Positions 50,393-62,963 are shown, counted from the first letter of the stretch. The stretch is DNA of 64,000 bases from Dermanyssus gallinae (GCA_003439945.1 QVRM01001011.1:248001-312000), one strand, 5' to 3'. Numbers and translations: made by a program. Notes: generated from the sequence alone by a model not told the origin.

Positions 50393-51641
50393 TCTAATAC
50401 ATGTTTATAAAAAAATGTATTTCTTTAATCTTCCTTATTTAGTTATTATTCTTTTCAAAATAGCTTCCGCTTGCCGCATTGCAGCGCAATGCACTTGTGC
50501 CACCTTGTGCCCCACCCTTCGACACATTTTTTGAACGCGTGTTTCGGTATCGATTTGACTTGCTTCTGTGATTTTTCCTTTATCTCCTCTGTAGTCTCGA
50601 AACGTTGTTTCCTTCAACTTTTTTTTACTCCGTGAGAACAGGACAAATTGCACGGAATCGGGTTTGGCGAAAAAGACTGCGGAAATATAGAAATCTAATT
50701 TTTCATCGAATAATCTGAAACGAATAGCGATGTACTGCGCCGGTGCCTTGTCGTGATAAAGGATCCAAGAGTTGTTTTCCCAGAGTTCAGGCCTCTGGCG
50801 TCTGACGTCTTCGCGCAATCGTCTTTAAACTTAGCGGACGTATTCCTTATTGAGAGTAAAACCAGGTGGCAAAAAATAGTAGAAGATGGTTCTCTTGTAA
50901 TCTCTCAAAAAACAGTTCATGGAACCTTGGAGTTAGAGCTGTTCTGTAAATTCTTTTTTTCGATCGACTTCCATCTCGAAGATGACCATGACTTGTCTTC
51001 TGTAATCACTCTCTGATAAAATTCAGAGTCTTCTGCTGCCACCCGAGGGTTGAATTGGAACATTTCTGGACGGCCATTAATTTGCTGGAAACTCATCATT
51101 TTTGGAACGAACTTCACTGCCCGTTTTCTGACGCATGAAGTATCGGTCAAGACTGCCAATCTTCGAGGCATAAAATATCAGGCCAAAGTGATCTCTAAGA
51201 TACTTCCAATTCCTTCCTCAGCTGTCTCCCTGATAGCAATTCAGTGAATGTTGAGCACGATATCACAAACTCTTCCAACGTTTTCTTCTGTTCTTAACGA
51301 AGTCGAAGTCCTTCCCGAACAAGGGTCATCTTCGGTCTCTTCACGTCCCGCCACTAAATCGTACTACTTAAAAACATATGATTTAGTTTTAACACATAAC
51401 GTATTGCTGATTCTTTTTTGTTCCTCCATTCTCGGCACCTTATAATCGCCGAATCTCGTTTTCTTCACTTCTTTGAACCAAACTCAATCGATCGACATCG
51501 CATATTTTTGCGCAAAATTTGGACTACATATGTGTAGTTGAATAACTGCGCTTCTAAGCAAAACAAAGCGAAGTTTGTATCTTAGTAGTTTTGATTCAAT
51601 TTTTAAAATTCAAATTACTGCAACTTGACGATTCGCCCTCG
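50374..51641 (-). mobile_element. mariner copy B, full length with both TIRs, dead
   Basis: Imperfect terminal inverted repeats (50372-50392 and 51623-51643 including the TA; 16 of 21 positions match) enclose 1268 bp, the usual mariner size, with a TA at each edge as expected for TA-target duplication. On the minus strand the transposase pieces are a start region (about 51460), RRLAVLTD and VITEDKSW (first catalytic block, TGDETW-like, about 50990), RQRPELWENNSWILYHDKAP (about 50775-50735) and KETTFRDYRGD (about 50600). Frameshifts and stops break it, and the third catalytic position is lost. Copy A at 40 kb belongs to the same family. Confidence 0.88.
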
Positions 51642-52131
51642 TATATTCAAATGGGACAGTGAGTAAGGGCAAACTCGCTCCCCAGCTGCAATGCAGTACA
51701 TTATTTCATATATCCTAAAGCCAACGCGCAACCACAACTGCACAAAGCTACAAGATCTACAAATGCTTGTCCTCATGAAAAAGTGAACCTGGAAAAACGA
51801 ACAAAACGAGATATGAGTATTTCAATTACCTAAAAAGAAACAATGAACGTGGCTGCACAGAGTCTCAATAATGTTTACACTAAAACATGTTACAATAGAC
51901 ATAAAGGTTAATACACTGATGCTGTTAAATAGGCTGTTAAAATTATATATAATGTAAGAATAAACGAAGCAAGCGTTAAGTTAATTTTCCTTGCAAATTC
52001 TCTCCCCATTAGTCTTCAAGCAAGACACTTCAATAATCACCACACCCAACACCAGAAAATGAGCCGCAGGCAATGTGTGTTTTCATAGGCCCCTACCATT
52101 ATTCTCATCACCATGGTTAAAGCTAGCACGA
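51642..52131. other. non-coding, nothing recognised
   Basis: AT-rich unique sequence without long open frames. Confidence 0.4.
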
Positions 52132-52590
52132 GCGTGTCCCGATAATCTCGCCTAAAGCTCTTGGGTAGGGTCAAGCTCGGTGCGAAAAATATGAAAACTA
52201 TTCTAAGCTGTGATTTTCGGTAGACCGTCCAACATACGTTTATAAATGCACGACTGTAAGAGAACACACTACTCAATTAAAAAAACAAGAATACTGGCGC
52301 ATTCAGGATAAATTGGTAATTCGTACAATACATCGTAAATATATATGATCAATAATGATTGATATTAGCTAAACCAGTAACTCTTTATACAATAATATAA
52401 TTTTGAATAATACGCTCCTTCACAATAATGCATTTTGTAAACTTGTGTAAAATAGCCTACCCATCACAGCCTAGAAATGTTCATTAAAAGTCATCTCGCT
52501 CTGACACGAAACATTTCCGCTCCTCCTTTCCATTCCTCACCGCACTTGTCTATACCCCAAAGTTTAAGACGACATTATCGGGACGCCCTA
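52132..52590. repeat. inverted pair of an unclassified repeat (52132-52187 and 52533-52590)
   Basis: The reverse complement of 52132-52187 aligns with 52533-52590 (about 70-75% by eye; shared ATTATCGGGAC). Translated in matching frames, both give a conserved-looking P-L-x-x-P-x-S-x-RR-x-YRD-x-L peptide, so they may come from a coding element. The right copy ends just before a (TA)n array (about 52597-52637). Confidence 0.5.
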
Positions 52591-52595
52591 GATAG

Positions 52596-52596
<1 letters not shown>

Positions 52597-52637
<41 letters not shown>
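52597..52637. repeat. (TA)n microsatellite
   Basis: The array begins a few bases after the right copy of the inverted pair. Confidence 0.85.
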
Positions 52638-52640
<3 letters not shown>

Positions 52641-54402
52641 GCGTAAAAAACTCCTAACGAACTGTCACTCGTATGTCTGTCTGTGCATATATGTGGTAGA
52701 AAACAGCGGAGGCAAACAGAAGCTCAATGACTTGCGTTGCCAGCAGCTTATTATTAAAGTGTAGCCTAGGTCTTTAATTGGATGTGCGATACGTGTCTGC
52801 GTGCGTGTGAGTTCCTTTCGCTCACTCTCTCTCCCCGCTCTTCGTGGCTTTCAAAGCGGGGGTACATTATGTAGGGTGGGGTTCGGGAGGGTAGGGGAGA
52901 TACTGGCGATAACTTCCTACCGAGTCCACCGGAGGACACCGAGCGAGACTGTGCCGGCGAACAGGAGAACATAGTTGCCCCTGAGGACTAACTTCTTGGA
53001 GGTGAGCCAGCTGAAAGCCTGCCGTCCTCGCCATCAAGCTATACCACCATCAGCTTTCCTAACAACACCAGCATCAGTCGGACCTGTGACCGCGCCGGAA
53101 TAGAATCTACTGCACCTGTTGTTACTGGTCTTACTCGATGGCCACCACGAGCAGCGAGAGGAGTTGGCCGTGCACGTGACCCAAGCTTGTACTCGACCGA
53201 AGCCTGTACGTATGGGAATCGGGGGTTGGACGGGGGGGGGGTCGTGTGGGGTGAGAAAGGTCAACAACATCCGGAATGCTGTGCTGAGTCGGGCCTGGGA
53301 GACGCCTCAGTCGTCGCCAACGCACATTGAAGCCATTCAACGTAACACGACGGGGCTGCTGCGAGGACCTACGAAACACTTGAATAGATCCGAAAAAGAT
53401 AACCCTACACTTATGCTGGGGTGCCGTCCCCGTCCCCACGTTTAGAAGTGGTTGGGTCAAGCTGTTGAAACGTCTGCTAGACGTTTCAACTGCTTCCCGG
53501 TAGATGTAAGCAAGGGCGAAGAGGTTTGAGGAAGCTAGCAAAAAATATACCTAAACTGGCCAAACAGCCATCACTGCAGAAATAGGGCGGGACGGGCGGC
53601 AGCTTGACATCCAGAAAGCTTCGTCCACGACATACGAGAGATTTAGCGGCGAAATCGTCCAACAGGGGAGACTAGCTCGGCCCCGACAACGAGGACGGCG
53701 TACTGTGATAAGATGAACGCATATCCACGTACGTCGATCGTTAGAATGTCGTTAGAACCTCAATAGTGGAAAGCTAAAGGGGGGTGGTCACATGAATCAG
53801 TACTTGTACACGAAGCAACTAACACATACGACGAAAATCAGAAAAAAGCCAAGAGAAAAACCAAAAGTCTCGTGGGGTCCGGATCGCAGAAGTACTATCG
53901 GTGCAAGTAGACGAAATTCAACGTAATCGGTCTGGGACGAATGTCATTGAACGTTGTCGATGCTAACTGGGTAAGAGAAGATCGACTACAGAAACATCAA
54001 CAAGACAACTATCAACAGTGGTGAAGTGGTGTGAAGTCGCGCCTCTACTATACTACAAGAAACTGAGTAAAAAAGGTTATGTCTTGTGGGTGGGTGCCTT
54101 CTTATTCGGCTGCGGACTACCTGGTGTGGCCATCTTGGGAGGAGGAGTGCTTCTTGAGAGCGAGGAGCGCAAAAGTTGCGCGGGAACTGGTTGCCATCTT
54201 CGGTGCGGGTGATCCAGCCGTTCCGTTGGAGAGTGTCGTTTTGCGACAGGGCTAGGGGTAAAAGGGCACAGGGTAGAAGACCAATAGCAAACGAATCTTG
54301 CTAGCTTGTCCAATAGGCGACGCTGCCGCAGAAAGGTGCTGACAGACGGTGTTAGAGCAACAACTAGACGGAGTAGTTCCTGACTGACATTAAATGGACT
54401 AC
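52638..54402. other. non-coding; short perfect inverted repeat at 53464-53490
   Basis: Arms of 12 bases (53464-53475 and 53479-53490) are exact reverse complements with a 3-base loop. A 136-codon minus-strand open frame at 53131-53541 has no recognisable domain. Nothing else is assigned. Confidence 0.4.
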
Positions 54403-54540
54403 GTGCAATGACGTCTGCTTAACATGACCCAATTTGACGATTCCCCTAATGAAGCAGCTAAGAAGTCTCAAGTGCAATGACGTCTGCTTAACATGACCCA
54501 ATTTGACGATTCCCCTAATGAAGCAGCTAAGAAGTCTCAA
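54403..54540 (+). repeat. perfect 69-bp tandem duplication
   Basis: 54403-54471 and 54472-54540 are identical. No mismatch was found by eye, so the duplication is recent or is an assembly artefact. Confidence 0.95.
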
Positions 54541-57500
54541 ATATCTCTGCCGATGAAGATGGTAACGGGGTTGCTGGGATGAGACCCTCTACTAATCTTA
54601 GTACGATACCCATTATATAAGACTACTAATAGTGATGGCTACCATTATATGAAGATGATAAGTGGGAAACTGGATGATCATGATCAGGCTATACATAACC
54701 CGCCTATCGAGCACTAGGTATGGTATAGATGGTGATAGCAGTAAAGTGCGGCATGGAGAGAAAGATAAATAATATATACACATTGCTAAACTAATAACCA
54801 GTGCAAGGGCAGGCGCGTAGCTGGGAAGGTCGCTGATGGTTATGGGAGAAAGGGGTGACGCGATCACCGATAGGGATTTATCGAGCAAATGACGGGACAT
54901 TGCTACTTAGGGGCGAAACGTTCATTTTTATTTCGGGTTCATTAAATCTGCTCGCGATTCGTATCGCTCTTATTTGACGCTTTACGCGGCTGCTAGTACT
55001 GTTGTTCATATTATGGTTGATGTTGGTGGCACTACTCTTGTAGTTGTTATAATTGTTGTTGTTGTGGCTTGATAGATGTACTTGTTTCAATTAATGTATA
55101 TCCTTTCGGCGATGGTCTCGTATGGAAGTGTATACTGTTTTAGTTTCTGCAGTCACTGTTAATGTATGTAATCACTAGTAATGTTTGTATCTCGTTAGCT
55201 TTCTTGTGTAGACGCAATTTCCTCGAATGGCATTAACTGCACATGTTTTATGTAATAATACGATGCCCATAGTTTCGGTTAGTTCATACGCACTCCTCTG
55301 CCCTCGTATCTATGTGCCCGACTCTGCGGGCGGGATAATGTAATTCCTCAGATTCGACAAAAAGCTCTGCGCTCCGCAAATCCAGCGATAGCGGCATCTT
55401 CGATACCCACGGAAACGGTAGGGATCTCTCGATCGGGGAAGATATCTCTCTCTTTTATACATTGTCCAACGAGCGATCTATTGCTGATCTTCACACAAGT
55501 ACATCATCAGTTCCTCGCTATGCTGCCAGCACAATAACCTCAAAACGCAAGCCGTATGCGTTCATTTACCCTCGCCCCTGACCCATTGAGTTCAGTGAAC
55601 CCTGGTGGCGTTACTAATCTATTGGCGAAAAACGCATCGAAGACTCCTATGTTCGGGTATACGATTCAGATGAATGTCAAAGGAATATAAGGTATCGATC
55701 GGGCAAAATAGGTATAGAGAGAGAGAGAGAACAACACGAGAGAATTATGGATCCGGCTGATGGTATGAATGTTTAATGTCAGAGTCGGCGATGCCGGAGC
55801 GAAACAGGCAGCGCGTACTATTTGTAAAGAGCTGATAGAACATTTGGTGCACAAGTGGGTAAGCTGGAAGGCACAATAGAGGATACAGATTCAGTACTGC
55901 CGCTGTGCATGGGTGATCGAACGTAGACGTCGTACTTCGACGTATTACGTGATATTGATGTAACACACCCTAAACAAGGTTGGCGGTCATGGCATCGTCG
56001 TCTATACATATATATGCATCATTCCCCGGAGCAACCTTTTCTCCGTTTCCTATGTTGTGGGCTCTCGAATGCGATGACACGTCTCTTGTTATGCATAACC
56101 ATGCAACTCGTTAATGTTATTACTGATCGAGGATTACTTGCAATGAATTATGATTTTTATCGTTATTGATGGGCCTTCGGCTACTCCTCGGCAACGGCGC
56201 GCTTGTTTTTAGCCTATCTGCACATCCCCCGCGTATGTGCTGTGTTTTGAATGTTTTCGTACAGCGGTTTCATAACATATAGATGATCATATTATTAATT
56301 CATAATAGAAAAAAAGGTAGTACCCAGTAATTTGCCGCGTCTCACTAACAGAACGGACGAGGGATGTATATATATATATATATATATATAGATCTGTCGA
56401 GTTGGCGCCTGGTCAATTCTAGATCGGCTAACTCGATCGGGATCAGCGTCAAATTGTATGCAAGGCGGTGAGAGGAGAGCGTACGCTGGTGGTGATGATG
56501 GCCATGATGATTATGATAATAATGGTGATGCTACGTAATAGGGGAGCGTATGTACGATGGCGTGTGTGAGTTGATGTGAACTGTTTCGTGTGTCGAATGT
56601 CCCGATGCGCGCTCATGTGAATAATGCTCGCCTATCGATATCGATGGGGAACGCGTTCGTTCATTGATCATCATACATTGATGGACACTGACTCTACCTA
56701 GAAATGGGGGTGCTTATCTGACGATGTCGACAACCACCATGCAACGTTTCAATCGCTCGCAAGAGGCCGCCTGCGTCTATGTCATCATACATGATCGTAG
56801 ATTCGACATAGTCGTGTCGTCGTAGCAATCAATGCTAGTCTGTACTGTGTTTCACAGACGATGTTGTTTGCAAAGACATTCATTATCGTATTGTTGTTAC
56901 TGCTGTTATGGGCTTTGTTTTGCGGCGGCGGCGGTCTGTAGTGCAGTTATTTGACTTAGAAGGAGAAAGGCTACACGGAGGTTCCGCGTTTCTAACGCAT
57001 GTGATATTTTTGTTATTGTTGCTACTGCATATATGTACTATATATATGTATATGCCTGTTCGTCCGTTCGACCATCTGAATGTAATATTCATAAGCATGG
57101 GTATGCACGTATCTATCTATACTCTTAATGTGGTAGCAGTAGGTAATAGGTAGTAAGCGTAGTGTTATTAGTAGTCTACTGGCGCATATCCGACGGGAGA
57201 CTCCCTCAACTTTCTCACTTCTTCCTGTAGTGTGTCTGTTTGTGTGTGTTGATTTGGTAGGTTTGCTCCGTTCAATCGTATGAATTTGTTTGTCTCCCAC
57301 AGTATGATTTGTTGCGTGGATGTCTGTTGCTGTGTGTCCGTATGTGGATGTGTGTGTACGTATGTATGTGTCCTATTCGACATCCCTCCCCTGTTCCTGT
57401 GTTCCTCGTTCATCCAGCTCTATTTGGGTTCTCATCTCTGAGCTTCTGTCTGCCGTGTCGCGTCAGTCCAATCCCACCCACCTATGAGTGAGGGAAGTTT

Positions 57501-58837
57501 CGTTCAGCAGCTAACTGATTTTAGGGCTGCCTAGCAGTTTAGGACCGGGGAATCATACACTAGGACCCCTACGTATACGATCTAATTATTGACCTACGAT
57601 TAAATGAACAATCTGCGTGTGTGAGATGGCATCATAAGACACTTAGTAGAGACTTCCCCTTCACCCGCTCCCCCCCCTCCCTGAGAATGCCAAAATATCT
57701 CCGCTTTTCCTTCACACGTAACCTACGTATGTATGTATACGTGAGCACAATGAGCTACGACGGCCAAAAAGACGGAGAAGCAAAAACTAATATCAGCGCA
57801 GGCTATTTGACAGGGACAGCCGCAGCGCTAGCGGTCCGATCGATCGATCATTGTGGTGGCCAATACAAGGGCGTCTAAAAAGGTGGCATTTTTGATGGCG
57901 TCCTGGGGAGAGCTGTTACACTGGTGGTGAGGGCGATGGAGTTGGAGTTTGGTGATCTGGTGGTGGTGGTCTGGAATCTCCATCGGTCGGGGATGTTGAA
58001 CAGTGGTCGGCGTTGCTCGCTGGTGATTCGGGAAAACCGCTGCTTCAACGGGATCTATCACCACTTCGACAGACAGGCACTTTCGCTTGGCCACCCATCA
58101 TAACGAGTTCGGGACGTCCTCAGGTCGGCTGGCGCCACTTCCGTTCGCCGGGCGGAGGGGAGATGTAAGTAGCGCATCTTAGCTTGGGGACCTTCCTGAC
58201 GGCGTGCGGCTGCTGGTGTCTCGGGTGTCACGGTCTGGGAGCAGGAACACCAGTGCCGGCATGGAACCGCGAAAATCACTCTATCATCGTCTGGACGAGT
58301 TCGGGTAGATAGACGGCAACGTGGACTCGGGCTCGGTATCGACGTCCTGAACACGGCGTGAGAGCCCCAGAGCAGAGGGGTAGAGATGGTCGGGGCAAAG
58401 GCGGAGTCGTCTTATTCGGGATCGGACAGCTGGCTCCTTGACAGTTTGCTCAACGAACGGCTGGACTCTTCTACCTACGCGCACACACGGCGGCCTGACA
58501 GAGGGGGGTGACAGAGAGTCAGCCAGCCAGCTCTAACTTGCACACGGCGAGCATACGCAACGTAGGCACGTAGACACGGAGTTGGAGTTGGGAGGCGGGC
58601 GAGCCACTAGCCAGATCACCGCCGTACCGGCTTGGCTCGGTTGCGCGGCCCCGCTTGTGGGAGAGACGCGGGGAACGCCGGGCGATCAGAGTTCATTTAG
58701 TTATAGTTCGTTGAGAGTGTCGGAGAGACGGACCTCAGATAGGCGGAGAGAGACAAACAGAGAGAGAAAGAGGGAAAGAAAAGAAGTCGACAGTTGAGGG
58801 GAGACTGCGGGGTGATTGATGCTGCTGCTGGTGGTGG
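54541..58837. other. intergenic; part may be 3' UTR of the hnRNP K-like gene
   Basis: (TA)n lies at about 56366-56390. The segment 57.9-58.8 kb is GC-richer than the rest and adjoins the stop codon at 58838, so some of it is probably 3' UTR. I found no clear AATAAA on the minus strand close to the stop. No third KH domain is visible in any frame here. Confidence 0.45.
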
Positions 58838-59869
58838 TTAGTAGTTCCTTCGGGGAGGCATACCGGCTCGGGGCGGCATCCGCATACCTCCGGGCTGGCC
58901 GCGGGGCGGGCCGCGGCCGCTGTGACTCTGCGACGGCGGCGGGCCTCCGCCCCCGCGACGGTCAAAGTCGCCGCCTCGCGGCATCGATCCCGGATAGTCG
59001 TTGTAGTCGACGTAGTCGGGAAATCGGGGCGCCGGCGCTCGATCGGGCATGCCCCACGCGGGCGCCCAGTCGCGCGGCGGAGGCGGCGGCGGGGGTGCCA
59101 TGCCCCGGGCGCCGCCCATGCCGCCGGCGCCGCGCGCCTTCGGGTTCGATGAGAGCGCAAAGTTCTCGTCGGACGGGTCCATGCCGCCCCACTCGTACGC
59201 GGTGTACGGCTCGTAGTTGGCCGGGTCGTAGGTGAAGTGGTCGCCGATCTGAACGTCCTCGTTCTCGAGCGACTCGCACACCGTGCGGATGGCGTCGGTG
59301 ACGACCTCGGTCGAGCCGGCCACACGCACCACCTTGTCGGACGACAGCGGGCACGTCTTGTCGAAGATCTTGATCGACGCCGTCGTCTTCTCGCGGATGT
59401 CCTTGATGCGCGCCCCGCCCTTGCCGATCAACGCCACCGCCTCCTTCTGGTGCAGCAGGAGTTTGAGTTCGGCGCGTGTTTTCGAGTCGCCACTGCCTCC
59501 TCCACCTCCACCACCGCCGCTACCACCGCCCCCGCTGGCTCCGTCGGCGCCGGTCAGCTTCTGCAGAATCGACGTGAGCAGCTGCGGCAGCAGGGTTCGG
59601 CTGACACGCACGAGCATGAGGCGTTCGGGCACGCCCTCGCAGTCGGGCACGACGAGTTTGCAGTTGAACGAGCTGCGCAGCTCGACGATCTGTTTGCCCG
59701 ACTTGCCGATGATCGCGCCGGCCCGCTGCGACGGAATCAGAAAGCGCAGATCCCAGACGCCGTCCGTCTTCGAGCGTTTGGCCACGCCGCCACCCAGGTC
59801 GTCGCCGCCGCCGGCGCGTTTTCGCTGCACGCCGGCTCCCCCGCTTCCATCGTATCGTCCTCGATACAT
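58838..59869 (-). CDS. hnRNP K-like RNA-binding protein with two KH domains
   Basis: The frame encodes 343 residues from ATG at 59867-59869 to TAA at 58838-58840. An in-frame TGA at 59882-59884 rules out a longer N-terminus, and a G at -3 suits initiation. KH1 (about 37-105) has GKSG at 55-58 in an IPSQRAGAIIGKSGKQI context. A Gly linker (112-126) leads to KH2 (about 132-203) with GKGG at 149-152. Then come a YDPANYEPYTAYEWGG segment matching the tail that follows KH2 in hnRNP K, a Pro run and an RGG/Pro-rich C-terminus. Basic RKR and KRSK clusters suggest nuclear import. Such proteins bind C-rich RNA and DNA and act in splicing, transcription and translation. The usual third KH domain is absent. 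The ORF is GC-rich and has no intron. It diverges from the coatomer gene. Family assignment is firm; orthology to Drosophila bancal is inference. Confidence 0.9.
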   Translation of the reverse strand: MYRGRYDGSGGAGVQRKRAGGGDDLGGGVAKRSKTDGVWDLRFLIPSQRAGAIIGKSGKQIVELRSSFNCKLVVPDCEGVPERLMLVRVSRTLLPQLLTSILQKLTGADGASGGGGSGGGGGGGGSGDSKTRAELKLLLHQKEAVALIGKGGARIKDIREKTTASIKIFDKTCPLSSDKVVRVAGSTEVVTDAIRTVCESLENEDVQIGDHFTYDPANYEPYTAYEWGGMDPSDENFALSSNPKARGAGGMGGARGMAPPPPPPPRDWAPAWGMPDRAPAPRFPDYVDYNDYPGSMPRGGDFDRRGGGGPPPSQSHSGRGPPRGQPGGMRMPPRAGMPPRRNY

Positions 59870-62800
59870 CGCGAACACGTATCAGTAGTAGTACTGGTGG
59901 CAGTAGTATTTGTTGTAATAGTAGTTGTAGGGGCCGGGGTAGGCAGATGATGTCGTCTTCTTTCCTATAACGACTGGTTCGGCTTCGGCTTCAGCTTCAG
60001 CTAGGGCTATACTACACCGCGTAAGATTACGCGCGCCGATCTCGCAACAACACACGCGGAAGCCAGCCAGCCACCTAATCAGTTAGCAGTTGATTGTACT
60101 ACTCGGTGGCGAAGTCGCTGCACGAGGGCAATGGTAACACGTTGTTGGTGTTGCTGTTGTTGTTGTTCACTTCTTCGTCGTGAAGACTCACTGACGTCAC
60201 ACGCGTTCAACTCAAAACACGCATCAGCTAAAACTCGAACCACACAACGTCAACAGTTACTCTTGCACAGGTCGGTCCAGCTAAACTAGCACCAGCCGCA
60301 TCGCCGAGAGATGGACGGGCCGCACAAATACACAACGAGTCGGCAAGCTAGAGATAGAGCGAGAGAGAGATATAGGGAGAGGGAGGGAAACAGGGAGAGA
60401 CAGAGAGAGAGAGAGAAAACAAAGGAGAATGCGAGAGAACAGAAACACAGCGAGATGATAAACAGAAGGCGATGCTAAACTACGTAGATGATCATCGAAA
60501 TGCGTCGCTAAGAATAACAGTAACAGCAACAATACCTCCACCACCACCTACAACAGCAACACCGAGACGTCGACAGCGAGAACCACAAACACACACAATA
60601 TCGTCGCGGCAGGACGAAAATTGGCGGTGATTGTTGACGACGATGATGCCGCCGACGGGGCAACGATTGGCGAGGTCCGCGACGGTTGTTGACGGGCGTT
60701 CCGACGGTGTGATTAGCAGCAGCAACACCAGTCGAGTCGCAGAAGTACAGCGATTTCTTTCAGCAACGAAAGATCGTGGTGGTGGTGATGACGATAATCA
60801 TGAATGCCGACGACGACGACCTACGATAACGGTGGTGATGATTCTTGTTGACGAAATGATGTTGACGTTGACGTAAATGGGCGATTCGGCGCGTTCCGAC
60901 GGTACGACGCAACGAGGCTAACCAACCAACCAGCGCCACGAGACGACACAAGCGAAACGCAAGCGAGTCAGCCAGCCGCCTCAGTACAGGCGCGCAACAA
61001 CCAACGAACGAATCAACCGACCTACCGACCGACCAACCACCAACCGGCGGCACTCGATATGAGAGTGAGGACAGGCTGTGGCTGCAATGGCGGTGAAGCT
61101 GGCTGCAGTGGCGGCGGTCGCGTTGGTCAGAGATTGTCGATGGCGGCGGCGGCGGCGACACCACGACGACGACGACGACGCCGATGATAACAAACAACTC
61201 TCCAGCAGCGACGAGTAGCAACAGTAGCCGCAGCAGCGGAGAGACGCCGTAAAATAGTCCGCTTCGGCCTCGGCGGTGACACGACGCAGACGCGGCGAAC
61301 GACAGCGGCAGCGCCTCACGCCGAGAGAGTGAGAGACAGAGGCAGACAAGCGAGAGGGCAAACGGGAGACAGACGACGGTGGCAGATGATAGATAGATAG
61401 ATAGCTAGATAGGATAGATAGATGGAGAAGGAGGGGGAATGCGGCGCGGCGAAAGCTAGATGAAGAAGAAGAAGAGGCCGGTGCGGGTGCGTGGCCGTTG
61501 TTACCACAAGCTCAACGACAACGGTGACGACGACGACGCCCTCCGAGGCCAAATGCGCGGCGCGAGCGATCTCTCACGGCAAACGTCTTGTTTGTCGGCG
61601 TTGAGCGAGCGCGTCGTCACAAGTCACGCTTCCCGATGATGATGATGATGATTATGCCGCCTTGTTATTGTTGTTTTTGTTGGTGCGCTGTTAAGACGGA
61701 CGGACAAACAGCGAGCACATCGGCTGGTAACCGACCGTTGTTGGACTCGATGTGGGCATAACACCAACGCCAACAACAACCACAGCTTCAATGCACCGTC
61801 AACAGCACCGTCGACGTCGCCACTCGGTCCGATAAAGGGGGCCGGGGCGGGGGGGGAGAGGGTCGATCGATAATACAACGCGGCGCCGCCGCCACAGTTC
61901 TCGTTGTTGACGAAGACGACACCACCACCACAAGCACAACTACTACAAGTTCGCCACCACCACCACCAAACGCTCTCTTTCGTCAAGCACGTCTTAATGC
62001 CGCTACCAGCGCTCTAGCAGACGACAAATTGCCCGCTAAACATGGCGGACAGCTGCCCGCTAAACACGCCCTCTGCCGCCGCCGCCAGACGCAGGCGGAG
62101 GAGTGACGGCGCCGGTCGGCCGCCCGCCAACGACAACAACAACAACGCTTCCTTTTTGCCTGTCGAGGCTTATTAGTGTCATTAATTTGACGTCTTGTCT
62201 TTATCACAATTCGGCGCCGATCGTCCGCCGAAGCAGGCATTGATCTGCGGGGAAATCGACAGAACGCCTGCTCAAAAAAGTAAAAAAAATCAACTGCGCG
62301 TTAACTCGTGGCCCGCCAGTTTAGCGGCGCGTCGTCTGGTCGCGCCGCCGCATCCAGTCGTCACAGCGACCGTCGCTGCGGCTGCGGTGTTCGAACGTGT
62401 CAGAGCTAGGAGCGGCCGCGACGGAGTTCGTCATGAGAAATGAGTGCCTAACAACAGCAGCAGCAGCGGCAGAACCGCCATCAACAAAAGCAGCAACAGC
62501 AGCAATCGAATATAGAGACAAAGGCAGTAGCAGACGACGACGGCCACCGACGAATAGAACCACCACAGAACAGATCGAACCACAACAACAACAACAAATA
62601 AAAGGAACACGTCTGTCGTCCAGTCAGCAGCCGTGAATGAGGTGCCTGCCGCAAGATCTGACAGATCGACGTTGCTGTTGGCTCGTTCGAAGACGATTCC
62701 GGCAAAAAAAATAAGAAGCCGTAATCGACTGAGGAGAACTACAGGCGTTCGTTCAGTTGTGCAATTCAGAACTATCAGACTAAGTCCAAATCTATAGAAA

Positions 62801-62963
62801 CTGTCGTCTGTGAAGCGAAACACTTCGTCAAAAGAGCAAACAACATTAAGCAACACAAGCATAAAACGGAAATAGAGAGAGTTGGTGATTGCTGCTTGCT
62901 GAAATTCGCCTCAGCTGTTGTGTAGCTGTGTAGCGTCTCGATTTGATCTCGAACAGCCACAAC
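59870..62963. promoter_or_regulatory. divergent intergenic region, probable shared promoter and 5' UTRs
   Basis: This 3.1-kb stretch separates two genes transcribed away from each other. It is GC-richer than the repeat region and dense in CAA, CAG and GAC triplets (about 60150, 60510-60560, 61140-61180, 62450-62500, 62580-62600), with (GA)n at about 60350-60415 and (GATA)n at 61388-61405. All open frames inside are low complexity. I found no clear TATA box, and the transcription starts are unknown. Calling it promoter and 5' UTR is inference from gene layout. Confidence 0.5.

Noticed and set aside
53131..53541. 136-codon minus-strand open frame
   Set aside because: It is basic and mixed in composition but matches nothing I recognise; the opposite strand is also open for over 100 codons, so strand choice is arbitrary.
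54403..54540. CRISPR-like direct repeats
   Set aside because: Two adjacent units without spacers in a eukaryotic genome are a simple tandem duplication. No CRISPR array exists in the window.
58735..59325. Minus-strand 196-codon Arg/Thr-rich open frame
   Set aside because: It overlaps the hnRNP K-like gene in another frame and has only compositional bias.
59237..59950. Plus-strand open frames of 201 and 237 codons opposite the hnRNP K-like gene
   Set aside because: They are antisense shadows of a GC-rich coding region. The KH motifs on the minus strand explain the open frames.
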